From an uncultured Terriglobus sp. (GTDB lineage: Bacteria > Acidobacteriota > Terriglobia > Terriglobales > Acidobacteriaceae): DNA of 5,671 nucleotides. Positions 1-4,741 of the stretch are shown one piece after another; the stretch's first letter is position 1, and each line of letters opens with the position of its first letter. The stretch is taken from assembly GCA_937871605.1 (NCBI GenBank), contig CALMRM010000055.1:1-5671 (forward strand), read 5' to 3'. The notes beneath the pieces were generated by a model. That model was not told the DNA's origin. It did not search any database and saw only the letters and a program-made list of their open reading frames with translations. Both the position numbers and the translations under genes were made by a program.

Positions 1-117
1 TCCCGTAACGCCGCGCGCCGTGGTGCTGAGCGCCTTCCAGTAGCCGCGGTCTTGCGCCCCCGCAGCAGCAGTGGTGAGCAGCAATACACAGGAGGCAGCA
101 AGGGTGGTGAGCTTCAT
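1..117 (-). CDS. Small secreted protein of unknown function, N-terminal part (runs off left edge)
   Basis: The visible part is 39 codons, beginning MKLTTLAASCVLLL and continuing open to base 1. Residues 1-21 look like a signal peptide: Lys2, a hydrophobic core of about residues 6-18, then small residues ending AAAGA before QDRGYW, so cleavage near A21/Q22 is plausible. The mature start, DRGYWKALSTTARGVTG, resembles small exported hypothetical proteins I associate with Acidobacteria, but I cannot assign a function. The start codon is the only early Met and precedes the signal peptide directly. A GGAG lies only 2 nt before the ATG, too close for a normal ribosome site, while TAAACT lies exactly 6 nt before it, as at two other genes here. 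The rest of the gene, including any domain, lies outside the window. Confidence 0.72.
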   Translation of the reverse strand, partial: MKLTTLAASCVLLLTTAAAGAQDRGYWKALSTTARGVTG

Positions 118-123
118 CGCTCC

Positions 124-129
124 AGTTTA
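124..129 (-). promoter_or_regulatory. Candidate -10 element (TAAACT) 6 nt before the 1-117 gene
   Basis: Read on the minus strand, TAAACT is followed by GGAGCG and then ATG. It matches the TATAAT consensus at four of six positions and fits the TANNNT pattern described for leaderless promoters in Deinococcus. No good -35 hexamer is visible; the nearest is TTGTAG with a 15-bp spacer. Transcription would begin at or very near the start codon. Confidence 0.35.
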
Positions 130-145
130 CCGGTGCGTCTCCATC

Positions 146-151
146 TACAAT
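146..151 (+). promoter_or_regulatory. Candidate -10 element (TACAAT) for the small gene at 278-379
   Basis: TACAAT matches TATAAT at five of six positions. A start about 7 nt downstream would give a leader of roughly 120 nt containing both hairpins (207-259) and the ribosome site at 267-272. No convincing -35 hexamer stands 16-18 bp upstream, so this is only a candidate. It lies back to back with the minus-strand TAAACT at 124-129, as expected for two divergent genes. Confidence 0.25.
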
Positions 152-206
152 CATCCCCAGCCGCCTACATCTGGCACGCCGATCAGGAGCACCCGGCTGA
201 GACCAA

Positions 207-259
207 GATTCGCCTGATCAACAGGCGAATCACCTCAGGGGGAATCAGCCCCTGAGGTG
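207..259 (+). promoter_or_regulatory. Two tandem perfect hairpins in the leader of the 33-aa gene
   Basis: Hairpin 1 pairs ATTCGCCTG (208-216) with CAGGCGAAT (222-230), nine base pairs around the 5-nt loop ATCAA; G207 could add a tenth pair with C231. Hairpin 2 starts at the next base: CACCTCAGGGG (231-241) pairs with CCCCTGAGGTG (249-259), eleven pairs around a 7-nt loop. Neither is followed by a T-run on either strand, and no plus-strand gene lies upstream within the window, so intrinsic termination is not the obvious role. The second stem ends 7 nt before the Shine-Dalgarno site, so the pair is well placed to affect ribosome access or mRNA stability. GATCAGG (181-187) is complementary to CCTGATC (213-219), giving an alternative fold that would break hairpin 1. 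Confidence 0.6.
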
Positions 260-266
260 GATGTGT

Positions 267-272
267 AGGAGG
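267..272 (+). promoter_or_regulatory. Perfect Shine-Dalgarno site (AGGAGG) for the 33-aa ORF
   Basis: AGGAGG ends 5 nt before the ATG at 278 (spacer TTGTT). It is the strongest ribosome-binding site in the window and is the main reason to treat the short ORF as translated. Several of the large genes here have no comparable site. Confidence 0.75.
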
Positions 273-277
273 TTGTT

Positions 278-379
278 ATGCGGAAGAGGACTCCAGCATC
301 ACGCTGGACCCTTGTGCTGCCGTTACTGACGGCAGTTGTGCGGCTCCTGGAAGTGCTGTTGAGGCACCTCTGGAAGTAG
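278..379 (+). CDS. 33-aa amphipathic peptide, TisB-like candidate type I toxin
   Basis: The ORF has 33 codons and ends in TAG at 377-379. Residues 1-9 (MRKRTPASR) are strongly basic. Residues 10-33 form a continuous hydrophobic/amphipathic stretch broken only by Pro15. Polar residues T18, R22, E25, R29 and K33 fall at 3-4-residue steps, so they lie on one face of a helix with Leu and Val on the other. The segment LLTAVVRLLEVLLRHLWK (16-33) aligns without gaps to the C-terminal part of E. coli TisB as I recall it, LIVAALQLLDAVLKYLK: about 6 of 17 residues are identical, and the Q/R, D/E, K/R positions keep the same spacing. TisB is a type I toxin peptide that inserts in the inner membrane and collapses the proton motive force. 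The ORF has a perfect ribosome site, stands alone on the plus strand between minus-strand genes, and has a structured leader. Alternatives are another small membrane protein or a structured RNA with a chance ORF; no antitoxin RNA is established. Confidence 0.55.
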   Translation: MRKRTPASRWTLVLPLLTAVVRLLEVLLRHLWK

Positions 380-389
380 CCCTGTAACC

Positions 390-419
390 CGCGTGGGCTG
401 GTGCCATCCGGCCCGCGCG
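390..419 (+). terminator. Strong hairpin after the 33-aa ORF, candidate 3' end
   Basis: CGCGTGGGC (390-398) pairs with GCCCGCGCG (411-419) through nine pairs including one T-G wobble. A T-G and two G-C pairs can extend it inwards, leaving the 6-nt loop TGCCAT. It begins 10 nt after the stop codon of the 33-aa ORF. No T-run follows (the next bases are ACCTAAAAGG), so it is not a textbook intrinsic terminator. It may protect the mRNA 3' end or pause polymerase. GGCACC (363-368) inside the ORF can also pair with GGTGCC (400-405), competing with this hairpin. Confidence 0.35.
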
Positions 420-718
420 ACCTAAAAGGCGCACACCCACAGTCTGATGCATACCGGGCGTGCCGTCAACCGTTGGCTCGGGACCGCCACACCGGGTTTT
501 CAGAAGGGCATAGCTTCAGCTGTGCCACATTGGAACGGGAGTTCTCATTGAGCTTCAGTCCGAGGTGAGCTGTGAAAGCGGACCTCGGCGGCTAAAGCCG
601 TAGTAGCGGATCGGTATTCGGCATGGCTGAAGCCATGCCCTTCCGAATGCCTGACCCCACCTGAAGTGGCCCGCCAGTGCGCTCCTGCTGGGCACCTACG
701 ATCCGATAATCCCATGCG
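420..718. other. Gene-free spacer between the small gene and the PQQ dehydrogenase
   Basis: No credible coding region was seen on either strand. Bases 420-500 hold nothing recognisable apart from a minus-strand TTGACG (464-469), a possible -35 hexamer. Bases 501-645 are a cluster of short palindromes listed separately. Bases 646-718 follow the stop of the minus-strand dehydrogenase and show only weak self-complementarity, with no clear T-run terminator. Confidence 0.6.
501..645. repeat. REP-like palindrome cluster with an inverted pair of 24-bp units
   Basis: Unit A (503-526) and unit B (620-643) are inverted copies of each other, 21 of 24 bases alike. Each is itself a hairpin: GGCATAGC/GCTGTGCC around TTCA (one T-G pair) in A, and GGCATGGC/GCCATGCC around TGAA in B. 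Between them are CCGAGGT (560-566) pairing with ACCTCGG (582-588), and CGGC-TAAA-GCCG (589-600). The themes 'ggcttcagcc' and 'ggctaaagcc' are ones I recall from dispersed intergenic repeats of Acidobacteria (established knowledge, from memory). The cluster lies downstream of the minus-strand PQQ dehydrogenase stop, where REP/BIME-type elements commonly sit and can act as mRNA 3' stabilisers. Confidence 0.65.
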
Positions 719-2869
719 TCATGGCAGCGCAAACGCGATGTACTTCGCACCCTGCGGCGCCTTCGGATTGCGCGCGTTGCTGACCGCGATGACCACGTAC
801 TGTTTGCCATCGACCATGTAGGTGGCAGGTGTGGCGTTGCCTGCGAACTCCATGGTGTACTGCCACAGCAGCTTGCCGGTGCTCTTGTCGAAGGCGCGCA
901 GTTTGCGGTCGTAGTTGGTTGCGCCGATGAACAGGAGGCCGCCTGCTGTGACCACGGGTCCGCCGTAGTTTTCACTGCCTGTGTCTTTCATGCCCTTGGC
1001 GACAAGTTCCGGGTACTCGCCGAGCGGGATCTTCCAGCGGTACTGGCCGGTGTTCAGGTCGATGGCGTTGAGCGTGCCCCACGGCGGCTGGACTGCGGGG
1101 TAGCCGTCCGGGTCAAGAAAACGGCGGTAGCCGGTAAACCGGTATCTCTGCGGCGTTTCCCCGTTTGCGGAGGCGAGTTCCTGCTTGTCGCTGTGCCCTG
1201 GCGCGGGTGTCGGTTCACTGCCGGTACGGGCATACGTTAGCAAGGCATGCAGCATGTCGCCGGTGAGGTTTGGGAAGCCGGGCATGCGGCCGCGCCCGTT
1301 GTGCACGACGTCTGCCATTTGCGCTTCCGAGAGGTGGTCGGTTGCGGCAATCCGGGCCGGGAATGCTGGTGGCTGGCCCTTGCGGGCGGCACCGTGGCAG
1401 CTGGCACAGGTGTTGCGGTAGGCGGGCGCGCCCGCGCCCATGCCGGCCTTTACTTCTTCCAGTCCACCGGTCCAGGCAATGTCGTTGCTGTTGATGTAGA
1501 GCGTAGCTGTAGCGGGGTCGACCGCGTCGCCGCCCCACTCCGCGCCGCCGTCGAAGCCAGGCATGATGAGGGTCTGTTTGCCCACGCTGAGCGGGATGAA
1601 TTGGCCGCCGCTGGTGAACGTGGCGAACTGCTCCTGCGCCCAGCGGTGCGCCTCGGGCGTGCGCGTGGTCAGCATGTCTGCCGTCAGCCGCTGGCGCGCG
1701 TAGGGTGTGGGCGTTGTGGTCATGGGCTGGGTTGGATTGGTCCACTCGCCGGGTACGGTGCTGGCGGGAAACGGCTTCTCGTCGATGGGGAAGAGCGGCT
1801 GCCCGGTGACGCGGTCGAAGACGAACACCTGCCCGTGCTTGGTGGTCTGCGCCACGGCATCGACCGGCTTGCCATTGTGGCGCACCGTCAGCAGGACGGG
1901 CGGCGCGGGAAAGTCGCGGTCCCAAATGTCATGGTGTACGGCCTGAAAGTGCCACAGGAGCTTGCCGGTGGCTGCGTCCAGCGCCAGCAGGCTGTTGGCA
2001 TACAGGTTCTTGCCCGCGCGGTCCGCGCCGTAGAAGTCGGTGACGGCAGAGCCGGTAGGCACGTAAAGAATGCCCCGCCGCTCATCCAAAGCGCTGCCTG
2101 CCCAGTTGTTGGCACCGCCGGTGTACTTCCATGCGCCCTCCGGCCAGGTCTCGTAGCCGGGTTCGCCCGGATGCGGGATGGTGTGGAAGCTCCACCGCAG
2201 CTTGCCGGTGTGTACGTCATAGGCACGAATGTCGCCGTGAACCGCAGGCTCGGCCTCGGCGGTGCGCAGCCCAAGGACGATCAGGTCCTTGTAGACCGTT
2301 CCAGGCGTGGTCAGCGCGACGATGCCGGAGGGCGACTCGTCGCCAAGGTCCTTGCGCAGGTCGATGCTGCCGTGGTCGCCGAAGCCCTCGATGGGCTTCC
2401 CCGTGCTTGGGTCCAGCGCCCACAACGCGTAGAGCGTGTTCGCAAAGAGCACCCGGTGCGTGCCGTCCGTCCAGTACGCAAAGCCGCGATCGGGCTGGCC
2501 GGAGTGGATGCCGCTGTCGAAGTGCCAGAGCTCCTTGCCGGTGGCTGCGTCGAGCGCGACGACCTTCTGGCTTGGCGTGTAGGCGAACAGCGTGCGCCCG
2601 ACGATGAGCGGGTGTGTCTCCAGCCCGGCGGTCTCGCCGGTGTCCCAGGTCCATGCCGGGCGCAGCTGCGCGACGCTGGTGCGGTTGATCTGCGTGAGCG
2701 GCGAGTAGCGCTGCCCGGCCTTGCCGCCGCCGTAAACCGGCCAGTCCACAGTACGCCCGGCAGATGGTTGCGCGGCCCGCAGGGCGTAGTGCAAAGGCAG
2801 AACGGCAGCCACTGTCAGGGCCGCCGTCAGTAGCTGTTTCCGTCTTGGAATCCGAAGACCACGGAGCAT
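719..2869 (-). CDS. Secreted PQQ-dependent dehydrogenase (glucose dehydrogenase type) with an internal cytochrome c domain
   Basis: This 716-aa quinohaemoprotein probably oxidises a sugar or alcohol in the periplasm using pyrroloquinoline quinone and passes electrons to its own haem c. Residues 1-33 are a signal peptide: RR at 9-10, hydrophobic core about 13-30, cleavage near RAA/Q. The membrane glucose dehydrogenase's five-helix N-terminal domain is absent. Beta-propeller 'W-motif' repeats (ALDxxTGKxLW type) recur near 105, 150, 217, 297, 350, 603 and 660. The quinoprotein signature HHDIWDRDFPAPP is at 312-324 and the GDH-like C-terminal blades, with PPWGTLNAIDLNTG at 595-608, follow. A haem-binding CASCH (488-492) with candidate axial Met529 lies in an insert of about 100 residues (470-575) within the propeller. 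C488 and C491 are the only cysteines, so the adjacent-Cys disulfide of alcohol and methanol dehydrogenases is missing. No Shine-Dalgarno site is evident; TAGACT lies 6 nt before the ATG. The family is firm; the substrate is unknown. Confidence 0.92.
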   Translation of the reverse strand: MLRGLRIPRRKQLLTAALTVAAVLPLHYALRAAQPSAGRTVDWPVYGGGKAGQRYSPLTQINRTSVAQLRPAWTWDTGETAGLETHPLIVGRTLFAYTPSQKVVALDAATGKELWHFDSGIHSGQPDRGFAYWTDGTHRVLFANTLYALWALDPSTGKPIEGFGDHGSIDLRKDLGDESPSGIVALTTPGTVYKDLIVLGLRTAEAEPAVHGDIRAYDVHTGKLRWSFHTIPHPGEPGYETWPEGAWKYTGGANNWAGSALDERRGILYVPTGSAVTDFYGADRAGKNLYANSLLALDAATGKLLWHFQAVHHDIWDRDFPAPPVLLTVRHNGKPVDAVAQTTKHGQVFVFDRVTGQPLFPIDEKPFPASTVPGEWTNPTQPMTTTPTPYARQRLTADMLTTRTPEAHRWAQEQFATFTSGGQFIPLSVGKQTLIMPGFDGGAEWGGDAVDPATATLYINSNDIAWTGGLEEVKAGMGAGAPAYRNTCASCHGAARKGQPPAFPARIAATDHLSEAQMADVVHNGRGRMPGFPNLTGDMLHALLTYARTGSEPTPAPGHSDKQELASANGETPQRYRFTGYRRFLDPDGYPAVQPPWGTLNAIDLNTGQYRWKIPLGEYPELVAKGMKDTGSENYGGPVVTAGGLLFIGATNYDRKLRAFDKSTGKLLWQYTMEFAGNATPATYMVDGKQYVVIAVSNARNPKAPQGAKYIAFALP

Positions 2870-2875
2870 GTCCGC

Positions 2876-2881
2876 AGTCTA
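2876..2881 (-). promoter_or_regulatory. Candidate -10 element (TAGACT) 6 nt before the PQQ dehydrogenase start
   Basis: On the minus strand TAGACT is followed by GCGGAC and then the ATG. The spacing is identical to that of TAAACT before the gene at 1-117 and TACCAT before tdk. No convincing -35 element is seen. The reading is an inferred leaderless promoter. Confidence 0.33.
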
Positions 2882-2918
2882 CTCGGTGCGCAACTCGGCA
2901 TTCACATCCACCCTGGAT

Positions 2919-3035
2919 TTGTCATCTCGACAGGAGCGGAGTGGAGTGGAGAGACCTGCTGTTCTGCCGCGTCGAGAAGCAGGTCCCTCCACTGCGCAGG
3001 GCGATGGAGCCGCCCTGCTCCGGTCGGGATGACAA
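2919..3035. repeat. Long imperfect inverted-repeat element between the dehydrogenase and DHH genes
   Basis: The outer arms are TTGTCAT (2919-2925) and ATGACAA (3029-3035). Beyond them, about 19 of 23 bases match between the left arm (2919-2941) and the reverse complement of the right arm. The inner arms at 2945-2960 and 2978-2993 (left arm AGTGGAGAGACCTGCT) match in 15 of 16 bases. The right arm carries about 20 extra bases (2994-3013) with its own GCAGGGCG/CGCCCTGC self-complementarity. A repeat of this theme is widely dispersed in acidobacterial intergenic DNA as I recall it, and is often mis-annotated as small ORFs. The copy lies downstream of the DHH gene stop and upstream of the dehydrogenase. 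It could fold into a long RNA hairpin that ends or buffers transcription between the two minus-strand genes. Confidence 0.72.
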
Positions 3036-3059
3036 GGGATGAGGCGAGCAATGAAGCGC

Positions 3060-3082
3060 CTTGTCTGATTGGGAATGACAAG
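3060..3082. repeat. Short second terminus of the inverted-repeat family
   Basis: CTTGTC (3060-3065) pairs with GACAAG (3077-3082). The right end, GGGAATGACAAG (3071-3082), nearly repeats GGGATGACAAG (3026-3036), the right end of the main element. This looks like a remnant or partial duplication of the same repeat end. It lies about 20 bases beyond the stop of the DHH gene, where it may contribute to termination. Confidence 0.4.
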
Positions 3083-3101
3083 AGTGAGTGCGAAAAGGGC
3101 G

Positions 3102-4187
3102 TTACGATGCCACCTGCAGTTCCGGCCCCCACCCCATCTCGATGGCGAACGGTTTCCAGAGATGCACGGGCAGCGCACCGCCGCTGGCCTGGTCGTGGCC
3201 ACCGCCAAAGGTGCCGTCTGCGCCTGCGGGTGTGTGAGCGCGGATGAACTTGAGCAGGTTGACGTTCTTGGGTGAGCGCCCGGCAAAGTGCACAAAGCCG
3301 GGCCGAAAGCCGACGTTGACGCCGAAGATGACGGCCTTGGGGAACCTGGGCCGCCAGATTTGCGCGACCAGCGGGTGCACCTGACAGGGCGTGTCGATGC
3401 GCACAGCAATCATGTCCGCGCCCAGCTCGTCGCGCCACTTGGTGGAGAAGCGCGGGGGTGCCTTGCGCGCGACGGCCAGTGCCTCGCTCACCTCGGCCTT
3501 GGCGGTGCGCAGCGCGTCCAGCTCGGGCGAAGGCGTGTTGAGCGCAAGCTTGGGCGTGGGTGCGTCGATGAGCAGTTTGAGTGCGGGTGAGGCGTCGCCG
3601 TGGGCGGTGCGGCGCGGCGCGTTCAGCAGGGCAGTCAGGTCTTTCAGGGCGGTGCCGCTGAAGCGCTTTTTGGACTCGGCGAGGTCCGGGAACGGAGCCT
3701 TGTCGCCCAGGTCCGACAGCAGCGAGATGCCCGCCAGCCACTGCAGTTCTTCTGCCAGCGCGGGTGCAATGGCCTGCGCGCACCACAGCGCCAGCAGGCC
3801 GGTGGTGGCTGTGGGTTCGGTGCCGTAGGCGGTTAGCAGCACAGCACCGGGCGGCGTGCCAAAGGGCGCGTGATGGTCCACCAGCAGCGTGGGCACGCCC
3901 GGCAGCAGGGTGTCAGGCCGCGCACCCAGGTCGGCGATGATGAGCGCTTCCGGTGCGCGCTGCCGCAGGCGCTCGTGTACCTCCGGCATCCATGCGTTCT
4001 CAAATTTACCGCGCGTCTCCACCGTAACGCTGCCATAGCCTGCGGCCTTCAACGCACGGTACAGCAGGGCACCGGCGGGCAATCCGTCCGCGTCGGCGTC
4101 CGTCAGGATGTGAATGTCGGTTGCGGTGCCCTTTGGCAGGGTAGAGAGGAACTCGGTGAACATGGCCTGGGCCTGCTGCTGATCCAT
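3102..4187 (-). CDS. DHH/DHHA1-family phosphoesterase
   Basis: Taken from the ATG at 4187 the protein has 361 residues. It belongs to the DHH superfamily of manganese-dependent phosphoesterases (RecJ, NrnA/oligoribonuclease and pAp-phosphatase relatives), probably cytosolic. Motif I is TDADADG (29-35), motif II ADLGARPD (85-92), motif III the namesake DHH (104-106), and motif IV SDLGD (158-162). The C-terminal DHHA1 substrate-binding motif is FGGGHDQASGG (327-337). It is shorter than RecJ (about 560-580 aa) and lacks its extra domains, so exonuclease function cannot be assumed; hydrolysis of short oligonucleotides or a small nucleotide is equally possible. The start is uncertain. An in-frame ATG at 4265 would add 26 residues (MKRQPASCAG...) with no family resemblance. 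Neither ATG has a Shine-Dalgarno site; the bases before 4187 read AACCTCCCT, the reverse of one. The DADADG motif needs only the shorter form. The gene is divergent from the VOC gene. Confidence 0.88.
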   Translation of the reverse strand: MDQQQAQAMFTEFLSTLPKGTATDIHILTDADADGLPAGALLYRALKAAGYGSVTVETRGKFENAWMPEVHERLRQRAPEALIIADLGARPDTLLPGVPTLLVDHHAPFGTPPGAVLLTAYGTEPTATTGLLALWCAQAIAPALAEELQWLAGISLLSDLGDKAPFPDLAESKKRFSGTALKDLTALLNAPRRTAHGDASPALKLLIDAPTPKLALNTPSPELDALRTAKAEVSEALAVARKAPPRFSTKWRDELGADMIAVRIDTPCQVHPLVAQIWRPRFPKAVIFGVNVGFRPGFVHFAGRSPKNVNLLKFIRAHTPAGADGTFGGGHDQASGGALPVHLWKPFAIEMGWGPELQVAS

Positions 4188-4311
4188 AGGGAGGTTGGAT
4201 GCGACTGCACTTCGCAGTTGGAAGCGGCCTGTTGATCCCGCGCAGGACGCCGGCTGGCGCTTCATCTAGGTCCGGGTACAGGTGAGTCTGATATCGTGGA
4301 CGCGATTCTTC

Positions 4312-4319
4312 AGGAGAGG
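4312..4319 (+). promoter_or_regulatory. Shine-Dalgarno site for the VOC protein gene
   Basis: AGGAGAGG stands before the ATG at 4325, with 8 nt between the AGGAG core and the start codon. This fixes the start of the VOC gene and contrasts with the neighbouring cupin and tdk genes, which lack a well-spaced site. A possible extended -10 (TGATATCGT, around 4289) lies upstream, without a clear -35. Confidence 0.7.
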
Positions 4320-4324
4320 TGTAG

Positions 4325-4702
4325 ATGGCGCGGGTGACTGGCATTGGTGGAGTGTTTCTGCGGGCGCGCGATCCAAGGGCGCTGACGGCCTGGTATGTGG
4401 AGCACCTGGGCTTCCACCCGGGTGAGCATGGTGTCATTGCTTTCCAGTGGAAGGACGAGGCGGCCACCGGGATGACCACGTGGAGTGCCTTTCCGCACAG
4501 CACAGACTACTTTGGCGGCGACAACACGCAGGCTGTGATGGTGAACTACCGTGTGGACGACCTGGATGCGCTGTTGCACACGTTGACGGAGGCGGACGCA
4601 AGCATAAAGCCGAAGCGGGAAGACTACAGTTACGGCAAGTTCGCGTGGATCACCGATCCCGAGGGCAATCGGCTGGAACTGTGGCAGCCTCTGGCGCACT
4701 AA
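4325..4702 (+). CDS. VOC-family (glyoxalase/bleomycin-resistance fold) protein
   Basis: At 125 residues this is the normal size of a single-domain VOC protein made of two beta-alpha-beta-beta-beta modules. The first module is typical: VTGIGGVFLRARDPRALTAWYVEHLGF (in sequence at 4-30). The second starts with AVMVNYRVDDLDALLHTL at 70-87 and ends in the family's WITDPEGNRLELWQP (108-122). E118 fits the C-terminal metal-ligand position. The position that is His in glyoxalase I is Gly9 here by my alignment, so classical lactoylglutathione lyase activity is doubtful. The family also includes dioxygenases, isomerases and resistance proteins, so the substrate cannot be named. It is the first of three same-strand genes; the cupin gene begins 39 bp after its stop. 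It is presumably cytosolic, as no signal peptide is seen. Confidence 0.88.
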   Translation: MARVTGIGGVFLRARDPRALTAWYVEHLGFHPGEHGVIAFQWKDEAATGMTTWSAFPHSTDYFGGDNTQAVMVNYRVDDLDALLHTLTEADASIKPKREDYSYGKFAWITDPEGNRLELWQPLAH

Positions 4703-4728
4703 GTACGCGGACACCGTCGCATTCGGGG

Positions 4729-4734
4729 TATACA
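4729..4734 (+). promoter_or_regulatory. Candidate -10 element (TATACA) 7 nt before the cupin gene
   Basis: TATACA matches TATAAT at four of six positions and is followed by AGAGGCT and then ATG. The AGAGG within this spacer is only 2 nt from the start codon, too close for efficient ribosome binding. A promoter making a nearly leaderless mRNA is therefore a fair alternative to co-transcription with the VOC gene. The only -35-like hexamer is CGGACA (4708-4713) at 15 bp. Confidence 0.28.
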
Positions 4735-4741
4735 AGAGGCT

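Noticed and set aside
52..255. 67-codon plus-strand ORF over the left spacer
   Set aside because: It is antisense to the signal-peptide gene, has no ribosome site, and its end lies in the palindromic stem at 231-259. The better-supported ORF nearby is the 33-codon one at 278.
207..259. The tandem hairpins read as intrinsic terminators
   Set aside because: No T-run follows on either strand and no plus-strand gene precedes them. Attenuation of minus-strand read-through from the dehydrogenase remains possible but is not supported directly.
278..379. The 33-aa ORF as an amino-acid or antibiotic-type leader peptide
   Set aside because: There is no run of one amino acid and no plus-strand gene downstream; the next gene on the right is on the minus strand.
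150..430. Known structural RNAs (SRP, 6S, tmRNA, RNase P) for the hairpin region
   Set aside because: None of the conserved core sequences I know for these RNAs is present, and the simple row of hairpins does not match their folds.
420..645. CRISPR array or integron attC site in the palindrome-rich spacer
   Set aside because: The units are inverted, not regularly spaced direct repeats. The GTCAACCGTTGGCT stretch near 465-478 does not fit the attC core consensus with paired R and L boxes.
1247..2833. A 528-codon open frame on the plus strand opposite the PQQ dehydrogenase
   Set aside because: It is antisense to a gene with clear motifs throughout, is rich in Arg, Gly, Ala and Val as expected of a shadow frame in GC-rich DNA, and shows no recognisable domain.
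2902..3786. Minus-strand open frame overlapping the DHH gene and the inverted repeat
   Set aside because: Its Arg-rich sequence is an out-of-frame reading of the DHH gene, and its C-terminus is the translation of the repeat element, a known source of false ORFs.
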